Origin: Arthrinium phaeospermum
Taxonomy: Eukaryota; Ascomycota; Sordariomycetes; Amphisphaeriales; Apiosporaceae
Length of the DNA stretch: 64,000 nucleotides
Assembly (NCBI GenBank): GCA_006503535.1
Contig: QYRS01000002.1
Span: 1,922,001-1,986,000 of the forward strand
Direction: 5' to 3'
The translations under genes were made by a program, and so were the position numbers. This document shows, piece by piece, positions 52,011 through 62,247 of the stretch. The notes under the pieces were generated by a model. The model did not search any database and had not been told where the DNA came from. It was given only the letters and a program-made list of their open reading frames with translations. The stretch's first letter is position 1; the number at the start of each line of letters is the position of its first letter.

Positions 52011-53112
52011 ATGTCGGCTTCTTCTTCCGAGTTCAGTCTCCCCTTGGAGGGGAAGTTGGCGATCGTCACGGGCGCCAGCAGAGGTATCGGCGAAGGCATC
52101 GCTTTTGAGCTTGCCCGCCGCGGGGCTTCGGTAAGGAAGACCGATCCAGAGGAAACTGCACTCACGTCTTCCGAAGGGATCTTTCCTTTTTCTTTTCCTT
52201 CCGGATCTCTGTTTCTCTAAGCCGTCTTGTTCTGGCCCACTGACGTTTGGGTTAGGTCGCCTTGGCGTACACCTCGCCCGGCAGCGAACCCCAGGTCCGC
52301 GCCCTCGCCGAGCGCATCCGGGCACTGCCGAACGCGGCACCTACCTTTACGGTGCAGGCGGACCTCTCGACCACCGAGGGCCCCTCGCATCTGATCATGA
52401 ACCTGCAGGCCCAGTTCCGAGCCGCGGCCCACACGGGCGACGGCGTCGCCCACCCGCAGCGGCCGTTCGTGATCGATATCCTGGTCAACAACGCCGGGTG
52501 CGAGCGCGTCGTGCCGCTGGGCGAGATCGACGTCGCCGACTACAACGAGGTGTACGACGTCAACGTGCGGGGGGTGATCCTGCTGACGCAGGCCGCGCTG
52601 CCGTACCTGGCGGCGCAGCACGCGCGCGTCATCAACATCGGGTCCGTCGGGGCGCGCGCCGGGTTCAAGGAGCTGAGCCTGTACTGCTCGTCCAAGGCGG
52701 CGCTGGAGGGGCTGACGCGGTGCTGGGCCGCGGAGCTGGGCAAGGACGGGACGACGGTCAACTGCGTCAGCCCGGGCCCCGTGCAGAGCGAGATGCTCGA
52801 CAAGATCCCCCGCGCGATCGTCGAGATGCAGCAGGCGCAGACGCCGGTGCAGAACCGGCTGGGGACCATTGACGAGGTGGCGCGCGTGGTGGCCGGGTTG
52901 GCGGGGCGGGATGGGGATTGGGTGTCGGGACAGGTTATCAGTGCCAGTGGTGTAAGTTTCGTGAAGTTCCCTTGACCTACCTTGTTTATCTACCTTGCTC
53001 TTTTCCATTTTGGAGAAGATGAAGGCTTTTCTTTTATTTTTCTCTGCGCTGACCTTAATCAAATGCGGTTTGCTGACTTGGTTAATGCTGGTAGGGTTGG
53101 GCGATGTATTGA
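52011..53112 (+). CDS. short-chain dehydrogenase/reductase (SDR)
   Basis: Exons 52011..52130, 52256..52951, 53095..53112, 834 nt, 277 aa. Classical SDR: the cofactor loop TGASRGIGEGIAFELARRGAS, ADLST, VNNAG and the catalytic set Ser in IGSVGARAG plus Tyr-x3-Lys in YCSSK. SPGPVQSEM follows, then the C-terminal SGQVISASGG. The last exon is only 18 nt and supplies GWAMY before the stop, the typical SDR C-terminus; without it the frame would run on unnaturally. NADP(H) or NAD(H) preference cannot be decided (Arg after the second Gly of the loop and no acidic residue right after the second strand lean to NADP). The substrate is unknown. Confidence 0.9.
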
Positions 53113-53843
53113 AGTGAGGTGAAGGTAATGTGAAGGTGAGGTAGAGGTGTTGGGCCTCCGGGGTTGGGGCTGTGTGGTTGCAAGGCTTTAACTGTTTCAG
53201 TATAACAATAGAGGACGGAAGGTACCTAAATAGATTTTTAGAAGATGAATTCTGGCCTAGAAACACTTCATTAAATAATGTTGTGCTTCACCTACAGCCT
53301 TCCTCTCCAATGAAGTTTCTCCTCACTCACCACACACACACTGTTTTTCTCCTCATATTCTCAACCTTACCACTTCCTCTATGACTTCTACATCTTGCCC
53401 TTCTGGAACTCACGAGCAGACACAACAAACAGTACCCTCGCACCCGTCCAGTATCACTAATCAATCCATTACATCGTTCGGCGCCAGGGGAGTGCAGACT
53501 GGCAGCGAATCGACTCGGACATACGAATACCATCGTTCACTTTACTGATGTCTTCTCAGTAGCACCAACTCGCGCACATCAAAACATCACACTATCACAT
53601 GAACGCAGTAAGTCAATTTTGTGATTTCGTTCATAATCTTGGATAGATTGTATCTTTTGATGTCGTACAGGGCCCAAGATTTCCCAGTTCTAACGTGCTT
53701 CGGTTCCAACACAGTATTTTTGACGCAGTCGCCTTTGGGACTTCAATCCTCCAAAGTGGGACAGTGCCATGAAGTGAGAACTTTCGACCACCACCTATTC
53801 GTCTCCAGCAAATAGCACCCGCAGTATGCACCTGTAATTCGAA
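53113..53843. other. intergenic region
   Basis: 731 bp with no supported feature. Confidence 0.5.
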
Positions 53844-55064
53844 ATGAACAGGAGAGAGCCGATTAAACCGATTACAATAAAAATGAACTACAACGGAAGG
53901 ACCTACGTTAGTGGGAAGGTACTTAAGGACAGCAGCTCGGACGACTCGGCAGAGTCATGCATCTATGCCCATCCTAGCACCCAACACATGCGTCTCCCGG
54001 ATGGTCTCTACTCTTTGCCGTCCCGTCCCGATGATGATTCCGAGTCCAATGGGTCTCGGCAGTCTGCGTCTGACTCTGACTACAACATAGGTTCCACAGA
54101 CGACAAGAAGGTGGACGATGACGAGCAACACCAAAACATGTTGCTGGGCAATGACAAGTTAAGCCAGGCCAGACACGAGATTTTCCATAAATTAGTCCAC
54201 AATGATATCTTCGGTGCCATACACACCCTTGTCGATACAGCTCAGGAACACAGCGAATGGCAGCATGATGAGTTTAACAAAACCGAGCAGGACCTCTCAG
54301 CTACGCAAAAAGCCTTATCGGAGACAAAACAAGAGCTGTCCGCCGAACAACAAGCCCGTTTCAAGGCAGAGACGGAAAGCAAAGAGTTATCTCGCAAAGT
54401 ATTCGAGCGCGAGCAGGCGGCCAAAGTGGCGGAGGACAACGCCCAAACGGAACGGCAGTTACGCGAATCCGAGCACGAAAAAGTGCTACAAGCCCTTCGA
54501 CAACAGTGCGACGCCAAAGACGAAAGCTTGCGCGAAGCGGCCGTCAAGCGAAATGAGGATTTTCGCACTATAGAGTGGATGGGCCAAGAACAACGCGCCA
54601 GCCGCGAAGAAATCGCCAAGCTTCGAGAGACCATCCGCGAGCACGAACTGAAGGCGGAGGAAGAGAAGCAAGAGCGGAAGCGACTCTGGAAGGAGATCAG
54701 CGATATGCAGCGGAAGTTGACCCGATTTGTGCTGAAGAAAAGAAGGTCTCACGCCGAGGCAATTAAAGCTAAACGGACTATCGCAAGACAGGGGGCGGTG
54801 ATCACCAAACTCCGAGACTCCGCCAGCGAGCGCGATCAAAAGGCGGCTGAGGAGCAGAAAGAGCGGGAGAGGCTTTGCGAAATAATCAGCACCAGAGAAC
54901 AGGAGTTGGCTCAAGCCCAGCAAGAAAATCAAACACTCCGCAAAAGGGCCGAGGAGGACCAGCAAACGATCGCAGGGCTCCAGGCGGCGCTCAAGGAGCG
55001 CGATGCGGAGATAGAGAGCATCGGCAAGTGGTTTGTCGATAGCCCGTTGAAATTTACCAAATAA
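53844..55064 (+). CDS. unknown coiled-coil protein
   Basis: 406 aa, single exon. I do not recognise a family. The first 95 residues are acidic/Ser-rich and disordered (DSSSDDSAES, SDSDYNIGSTDDKK). From about residue 125 to 390 the sequence is a near-continuous coiled coil rich in Glu, Lys, Gln and Arg with heptad-like Leu/Ile/Ala (LSETKQELSAEQQARFK, EIAKLRETIREHELKAEEE, ISTREQELAQAQQENQTL). It ends in a short folded tail (IESIGKWFVDSPLKFTK). A later start at about 53883 is possible. Likely a structural or scaffold protein in cytoplasm or nucleus. Its 3' flank carries a repeat shared with the next gene (see findings). Confidence 0.68.
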   Translation: MNRREPIKPITIKMNYNGRTYVSGKVLKDSSSDDSAESCIYAHPSTQHMRLPDGLYSLPSRPDDDSESNGSRQSASDSDYNIGSTDDKKVDDDEQHQNMLLGNDKLSQARHEIFHKLVHNDIFGAIHTLVDTAQEHSEWQHDEFNKTEQDLSATQKALSETKQELSAEQQARFKAETESKELSRKVFEREQAAKVAEDNAQTERQLRESEHEKVLQALRQQCDAKDESLREAAVKRNEDFRTIEWMGQEQRASREEIAKLRETIREHELKAEEEKQERKRLWKEISDMQRKLTRFVLKKRRSHAEAIKAKRTIARQGAVITKLRDSASERDQKAAEEQKERERLCEIISTREQELAQAQQENQTLRKRAEEDQQTIAGLQAALKERDAEIESIGKWFVDSPLKFTK

Positions 55065-56339
55065 CTGCGCCCCGGGATGCTGGAGCTTGAAGTCCGACGG
55101 TGGTACTCGGGATGCAGGGTATAGAAGCAGGAAAGGCGGAGAGGCGTTGTGCTTCCAGCACATTCCCACTACTTCGAGATCTAAAGTTCATGACCCGGCG
55201 GGTCCCTCGGAGGGTTCAAATTGGACACGGGGGTGTTAAAATCCAAAGAGCGACTATATTTGGATTGGTGGCTATGATCTGGACACGCCATTACGGGTAT
55301 CATGGTCATTTGGGGCATTGCTTATGTCGAGGGGCTATTGGCTGTTTTCATTGACTGAATGCTTTAAGGTCCTTCTTTTCTATTGCGATATAGAAAGTGG
55401 CTTTAAGTATATAAAGTAATGGGAGGTTCTCGGACCTTGAGGTCGACTAGAAACAGCCGCAGCGTGACCGATGCATAGCAGGTTGCCGTAGGGTAGGAAA
55501 GGAACTGATCATGCGGACAATAATCAGGATACTAGACAGGCCACGGTAGAGACTGGCATTAATAGAAACAAACAATTACGTGATAGGGAGACGTCCCTAT
55601 ATAATGAGTGGGCTTATGCATGAAGCAACCCAGGGGGCATACCACATCATCCCGCCTGCACCTTCTGGGCCACGCCATCTCAGGGAGGTGGTGGTGAGAA
55701 TTTTGAGGGGACGAGCCCAAGAGAAGCTCAAGCTCTACCTTTCAGATGGATGGGTGCGATTCCTACCCTAGAGTGTGTAGTTCCAGTTATAGGAGTTCCT
55801 TGGTTATATTATTCTTCGACTAAGGTATACAGCTTCTGTGCATTGTTGTAAGGCAGGGGCCGGAATCAGCCGGCCTGCTTGGTAAGGTCTTGAACCCCCA
55901 TAGGCAAGTGATGTTCCCGTCATGGACTTAGGTGGGATAGAAATGTCCCGTTGGCTTCGGGCTGCCAGCTTTGGAAGCAAAGTCATTGCAGTGACTGTGC
56001 CGTCTTCTTCATTGTTAGCTCATAGACTGCTGACCCGCTGCGAAAGCTTTGTAAACTCACGGATCCGGCTTTTTTATACCTAGCTCAAAGCACACCGTCT
56101 ATAGTGCCTTGTACACTATTATTTATGGCACAATTAACGATCTCTCCTTTTAGGCTTTGTTTATAGGAAACCACAAAAAGATGGCTTTGGTTTTATCGCG
56201 AGGATTGAACGTTTGCCTCTGTAAACCTACCCCTGAGCATCGCCCCGCTACACTATTATCATCGAATATTCAGGAATAACGCAAATTCCCCTTATTGAAT
56301 CTACTATTCAGACCAGTTGTTAGTAGAACGAGTGAAAGA
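55065..56339. other. intergenic region with diverged repeat and tRNA-like fragment
   Basis: 1.27 kb. It contains one copy of a repeat shared with 57830-57869 and a weak tRNA-like segment on the minus strand near 56195-56260. No gene supported. Confidence 0.5.
55537..55576 (+). repeat. diverged repeat, copy 1
   Basis: 40 bp with 34/40 identity to 57830-57869. Four of the six differences are transitions. Similarity continues weakly on both sides. Confidence 0.7.
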
Positions 56340-57737
56340 ATGGAGGCTGCCAAGAGAAACCGCCGAAGGAAAGTAGACGATGTGGAAGAGCCCGAAGAGC
56401 CGCTGCCGAAACGGTCAAAGGGTTCGCGCGCCCAGCCCAAAACCCTTTCGCCGGCCGTGTACAAAGCGGCCGTCAAGGAACTAGCCGGGGCCAAGTCCAG
56501 CCGAACAGGCTCGTCCACGGCCGATGTTGACGATGCCATGATGTTGCGAATCAAGAAATGCCTCGACAGGGGCAACCATCCGAACACGCCCGAGGCGGAG
56601 GCCAAAGCAGCTCTCCGCATGGCGTCGCGCCTGATGGGAGACTACAACGTGACGCAGGCCGAGGTGTTGGCCCACGAGCCGCCAGAGAAGCAGAGCCAGT
56701 ACGCCGGACAAAGCACGGTATCCATTACCCGCCGCGACGGCGACCGCGGGAAGGCGGTAAGGTACCAAAGCTTCAACGTCACCCTCATGCTCGCCATGTG
56801 CGAGTTCTTCGACTGCAAGACTTATACGATGAGCCGCAAGGAAGAGTTGACTTTGACGTTTTACGGTATTGCGCAGAATACCATCGCGGCGGCCATGTCG
56901 TTCGTGATGGCGTACAACCTCATTTCGGAGTGGGCTAGACCCTACAAGGGCATTGCAAGCAAGAATAGCTATTGCCATGGTATCTGCGACGAGCTCTTGA
57001 AGACTGCCAAGAACGAGAAGGCCGACGAAGAATTGCGGGCGAAGAAAACAATGGAGAAAGAAGCCGGACGAGCCAAGTCCTCCAATACCGACTCTTCTAC
57101 TCCCGAGCCGGAACCTAGACAGGAGGATAAGGCTCAGGAATCTTCTGAAGCCACCAATCCGACCACGAAGGGTTGTGCAAAGACTGACTCCGAGTCATCC
57201 AGCCCCAGGGAAGCTGAAAAGCCCGAGAAGGCTAAGAAATCCGCCAAGGTTAAGAAGCCCGAGAAGGCTGGGGTATACCGCTCTGATTCCGATGACTCCG
57301 ATGATTCCGGATTTCGTCCCATTGACGAAGATGATCTATTCGAGGAAATGTTGGAAGCCGGTGAATTGGACTACATCAATGAGATGCCCCCACCCGAAGA
57401 GTGGTTCCGCAAGGACAGGAAGAAGACCAAAACACAAGCCCCCAAGCCCAAGCCCAAGCCCAAGACAAGTCCGCCGCCGACTGCACGGGGCAAATCACCC
57501 GTACCTGGGTCAGGCGAGGATACCGAGCCACGAGAGTCCAAATGGGCTTCACACGGGCAACTCATCATGTTCCGGGAGACGGCCACGAAGATCGCGGACG
57601 CTTATCTAAAAAGCACGGGCATGAAGTTGGGCAAAAGCAAGACCAGAAGTAGGACGGTGCGCGATGACGGCGCTTATAACCAGGGAAAGGCGGATAGCAA
57701 GAAAATCGACGTGCGTCGGAAGGGTATCGGCAATTGA
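56340..57737 (+). CDS. DUF2786-domain protein
   Basis: 465 aa, single exon, starting at ATG 56340. The frame opens at 56295 only with a TTG. A basic N-terminus (KRNRRRKVDDVEEPEEPLPKR) precedes a DUF2786 unit at about residues 65-110: MMLRIKKCLDRGNHPNTPEA, then ALRMASRLMGDYNVTQAEVL. The following domain (about 130-235: FNVTLMLAMCEFFDCKTYTM, GIAQNTIAAAMSFVMAYN) is the partner often found after DUF2786 in fungal and bacterial proteins. The rest is disordered: Ser/Thr/Glu-rich, Lys-Pro repeats (KPEKAKKSAKVKKPEKA) and PKPKPKPK. The short C-terminal helix region (RETATKIADAYLKSTG) recurs in the family. The molecular function of DUF2786 is not known to me. Confidence 0.8.
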   Translation: MEAAKRNRRRKVDDVEEPEEPLPKRSKGSRAQPKTLSPAVYKAAVKELAGAKSSRTGSSTADVDDAMMLRIKKCLDRGNHPNTPEAEAKAALRMASRLMGDYNVTQAEVLAHEPPEKQSQYAGQSTVSITRRDGDRGKAVRYQSFNVTLMLAMCEFFDCKTYTMSRKEELTLTFYGIAQNTIAAAMSFVMAYNLISEWARPYKGIASKNSYCHGICDELLKTAKNEKADEELRAKKTMEKEAGRAKSSNTDSSTPEPEPRQEDKAQESSEATNPTTKGCAKTDSESSSPREAEKPEKAKKSAKVKKPEKAGVYRSDSDDSDDSGFRPIDEDDLFEEMLEAGELDYINEMPPPEEWFRKDRKKTKTQAPKPKPKPKTSPPPTARGKSPVPGSGEDTEPRESKWASHGQLIMFRETATKIADAYLKSTGMKLGKSKTRSRTVRDDGAYNQGKADSKKIDVRRKGIGN

Positions 57738-58769
57738 GCAGGGATATGCTCACACACACACATTCGACTTAGGAATTTTCATTACATCGGGCGTTTTGTT
57801 ATGCATAAGCAAGGATCATCAATGCAAAGCAGGCTACGGTAGAAACTGATATTAAAAGAACCAAACAATCCCATAATGAGGAGATGGGCTCGCAGCCTGC
57901 AGGCGATAATCTCCCTGTCTCAAGCCTCGGCCAGCAAACATTTATGAATTAGCACATATTCAGCTCGGGAGAAGAGAGTGTGGCGCTGACACAGAGAACA
58001 AGAGGTTCCTAGGACGTTTTAGCCGCCGTGGCTGCTTTACAGTCGATGTGGTGTGAAGGCTGGGGCGGCACAACATGTTGAATTTGCATTTTCGTGCCTT
58101 CCCGAGGCCAAAGATTTGTCGTGTCTCTATGTTGTACCACATTCATCATATGATAGCCGCACGCAATAGGGGCGCTTTGAAGAGAACCTTTGAAGTTATC
58201 AGATAAATAATGATTGGTGTAGGTACAATGTTAATGTAATATTTTATGTATTACCGAACTTCTCTCAGCCCGAAATTGTGACTATCGCGGCGACTAGTAA
58301 AAGGGCATTACAAGAGCCGCGGCTCATAGGTGCATATCGTGCCTTTTAATCAAGGGTACTTTAGTGTGTAATATTTTCCATTGTCTCAGCTGGACCCCAG
58401 CTTGAGAACGCCACCTCATTTCGCCATCACATCATTCACCGAACACTCGAGGATCAGGCTCCCAATCAGAATGCACAATGCATGCCCTTTCCCTTGCCTG
58501 CCGCTGAAGTGCTACCAGGCTTGCATTATCATCTGACATTCGTTCACACCATCTCCGTTCATTGCCCACGATTCGACGCTGCTTTCAGGGTGACCTCCCA
58601 TCAGTACGCCACCTGCCATTTGTCGGCCAAGATGCGACCTCCCGCTCTCTATATAAGAGCCAGGCCGGTTGTATATACTATGGCGAGTTGGCGGACGCAT
58701 TGACCGTCAACATCAGTTGTAAAAGCTTTTTGGATCTCTCCGTATCAGGTTGTCTGAAACCCCCTAAGC
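57738..58769. other. intergenic region with repeat copy 2
   Basis: 1.03 kb between the DUF2786 gene and the HET gene. AT-rich around 58190-58260. It includes the second copy of the diverged repeat. No gene supported. Confidence 0.5.
57830..57869 (+). repeat. diverged repeat, copy 2
   Basis: Partner of 55537-55576, same orientation. It lies about 95 bp after the DUF2786 stop. Confidence 0.7.
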
Positions 58770-61700
58770 ATGTTGATGGACGACAAGGAACGGGCCCTTT
58801 TAAGGGCAGAGCGGTCCAAGACACAAAAATATGACGATGTCAAGCTCCAAGAGTACGAGTACTCCCAGTTGGAGGATATGAAGAAAAGGATCAGAATCCT
58901 CAAGTTGGATTCCAGTTCCACTCAGAACCCCATTATCGATTGCGAACTGTTCGAGGTCGAGTTTGACGAAAAGTACGTGCCACACGGTGTCCCGGACAAG
59001 GAAGATGACCCTTCTTTTACGCCGTTCCATCTTCAGAGGAATGAAGTTGAATACGAGGCTCTATCTTGGTGCTGGGGCAGGGAAGCCGCTGACTATACCA
59101 TCCGCATTCGCCGAGGTGAGGAGAAGTACAAGCTCCGGGCCAAGAAGGAGCTGGTATTGGCTCTCAAGTGTCTACGCCTTGACGAAAAGGATCGCTATCT
59201 TTGGATCGACGCAGTATGCATCAACCAGGCCAATCCCACCGAGCGCAATCACCAGGTGCAAATCATGGCAATGATTTACAGCCGTGCCACTAAGCTATGC
59301 GTTTGGCTCGGCGATGACGATAAAGACAGCGCAATGGCCATCGAGTTCATCAGCGAAGAGATCATGCGGCTGGAGAGATTTGACGACATCTGAAAAAACA
59401 AGGCTAATGCAGATAAGTGGCAAGCCCTCCTGGCCTTGATGCAAAGGCCATGGTTCGGAAGGCGTTGGGTTGTTCAGGAGATCGCCTTGGCCTTGGACGC
59501 TCAAGTCTATTGCGGCCCAGACGAGATTCCATGGAAAGACTTCGCCGTCGCCGTCGAACTGTTCGTTGAAGTCGAGACTGCGACGCACAGACTGTCTGAA
59601 GTGATTCAAAAGGACGAGAGATTCTACCATGTGCCGGGATGGTTTGAATACGTTTCGCATCTTGGTGCCAGTCTACTGGTCGGAGCGACGGGCAAAGTCT
59701 TTCGCGCAACAGAAACCCAAACGGGCAAAGCCAAGAACCGGAAGAAGTTGAGCCGCGACAGGGATTATGGGTCTCACGCCATTTCTGCTGGACCCGATAT
59801 GCCGACTGGTTCCTCCAGGACGCCCGTCACCTCCAATGTTACCCCTATGATTGCAACGGAGACACCTCAATACAACGTCTCCGAGGACAACACATCACAT
59901 AAACAAGGAAACAACGACACCGCATCCAATCGAGACCAGGATTCCCTAGCCCGACATCAGCCCGATGACATGGTGGCACCTATTGCTGCTAATGGGGACA
60001 AGTTTGACTCGGACGCTGAAGCGGTCTCGGTTGATCCTCGTGGACGCCGTGGAATTCTTAGTCTCGAGTACTTGGTATCGACTCTGTCGACCTTCGAAGC
60101 AACCGAGCCACGTGATGCAATATATGCATTACTAGCTATTGCCAAAGACACTTCACCTTCAGCCGAGGTGAATGATTATCACGGCGACAAGTCTAAGGAT
60201 GCTCTGCTCTTAAGTACCTTGTCCAATTTTCTTGAAAAGAAACCCTATCGTGTTGACTATACTCTGCCGTACTCAGACGTTTGCAAAGACTTCTTGTCGT
60301 TCTGTATCGACCGGTCGCAGCTGTCGGATCCTTCAAGATTCTTGGACATTCTGTGCCGCCCTTGGGCATTGAAGCCCCCTAAGGTTATTAACGAGAACTC
60401 GGCTCCGAGTCAGAGTAGACGAAACAAGAAGAAAGACTTGGCCAATACCAGCTCTCCCAAGCCACACAGAAAGGAGAAGGGCTTCTTCGTTTCTGGAAAG
60501 CGAGTGCGGCTACTGTCACCTCGCGACGACAACAAGTTTTGGATCAGAACAGAAGAAGCGAAAGACGCCAAACACAGAGATCGGGAAATTGCCTCCATGT
60601 ACAAGATTGACCCTAGAAGCTTTGTCGACTATCGAGAGCAAGTACTCTGTAAGAAAGGGTCGGTCAGCGAGGGTATACGAAAATATTTTCCAGACAGTCT
60701 GGGAGATAGCACGGGGACGATTCGACAATCACCGTCTGCCCCTAAAGATATCAGCTTACCATCATGGGTCGCCACTGTTGACTCGGCACCATTCGGCTTG
60801 TTCCAGCATCCAGGAATGCACTTTTCGAGAACTGGCCGGAAGAATGCCGACCCCTTGGTTGGCCTGCCTGAAGACGGCGACAGAACTTACTGTGCTGCAC
60901 AGAAGCAGAAGCCAGAAGACAAAACATTCGATCTTGAGTTCAAGAAGAGACCGTTACTTGGACATTACAGCCTCTACGTAAAGGGGTTCGTGCTAGACGA
61001 GATCGCTGAAGTGACGGCCCCGGCATATGGTGGCAACATACCCAAGGCTTGGACCCATGTGGGTGGCTGGGCAGACGTCAGGGATGATCCACCGGATGCG
61101 TTCCTACGAACTCTGGTTGCGGACCGTGGGAAAGGCAATCGGAACCCGCCACATTACTACTCGAAGGCTTGCCGGGAATCCATCAGCAAGGGCAGTATCG
61201 AAAGCGGCCGGGTCAACGTAGAAGCCCTTATCAACAGTGAGCAAAACTCCATCATAACGGAGTTCTGTCGACGTGTTCAGGAGGTAATATGGAATCGGCG
61301 GTTGATCAAAACTAAGCGTGGAATCCTCGGCTTAGCATCGGAGATGGTCGAAGCGGGGGATCTTGTTTGCATCATCTATGGCTGTTCGGTGCCAGTAATA
61401 CTGAGGCGCCATTTCAAGGGGACCTTCGTCTCAGAACTGACCAAAGATCTGCTTCGAGAGAAACATGAGGGCAAGCAAGCGAGTGAACATACCGAAAAGG
61501 AGCCAATCAGCGATGCGAAGCTCCAGGACATAATTGACGCAATTGAATGTTGGAAACTCAGTGAGTACTTACATACAAGAACAAGGCTATACAAGGAAAC
61601 GAAAAGACACTAATCGTTGTTATACAGGTACTGGGAACGATTCGACAGAAGCTGGGACAGATACGACACAAGCCGTGAAAGATATGTTGGATTTGATTCG

Positions 61701-62247
61701 CGCAAGTAAGGATGACGTGGTGGGTGCACTTCAGGACAGGAAATTGGGAAAGCCACGACCAGAATCCAGTCTGAACACCCAGCTTGAGTGCGAAGACAAG
61801 GAGGACGATGTGGACAAAACAAAACAGTTTTTCCGCAAATACGAGATAAGACAGGTTCAAAAAGCGCGGTATCGCGAGCTATGCAGGAACGGCTTCAAGT
61901 ATGCCAAGATCGAGTTTGAAGGGAAAGAGTATAAGCAATACGTGGAGGATATCACCCTCCATGTCAATTCGCATCTACGAAGGTTGAGAGAAGTTGCCAA
62001 AGACCGAGATGAAGCCGAGAAGGAGGCCAAAAAGAACTTGGCTGCTCTGGCGAGGGACATACTCGAGAAAAAAAAGCCCGCAACGCCCAAGAAAGAAAAT
62101 GAGGTGGTCAAAGAGAAGAAGATTGTTGACAGGGAGTATTTCTACCATGTCATGGGCGAGAGCTATATTCACGGTATGATGGACGGGGAGGCGATTCGGG
62201 AGAAGTTTGTGCGCAGCTTGCCCCAGCATCGCTTTGAGCTGAGGTGA
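58770..62247 (+). pseudogene. HET-domain protein gene with in-frame TGA
   Basis: Exons 58770..61560 and 61628..62247, 3411 nt, 1136 codons. HET proteins control non-self recognition and programmed cell death in filamentous ascomycetes. HET parts: YEALSWCWG, LWIDAVCINQ and, further on, RPWFGRRWVVQE. Between the second and third parts the frame has TGA at 59391-59393 (after FDDI), and the open frame continues at once in the same phase. C-terminal features typical of the family follow: EPRDAIYALLAIA, DVCKDFLSFCI and VEAGDLVCIIYGCSVPVIL. The last exon is a charged coiled coil (EKEAKKNLAALARDILEKKK). No intron can remove the stop: there is no nearby GT donor. A natural pseudogene is most likely; readthrough or an assembly error are alternatives. 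Confidence 0.75.

Noticed and set aside
55880..55895. GGTTCAAGACC B-box-like string (minus)
   Set aside because: No matching A-box or cloverleaf in the flanks.
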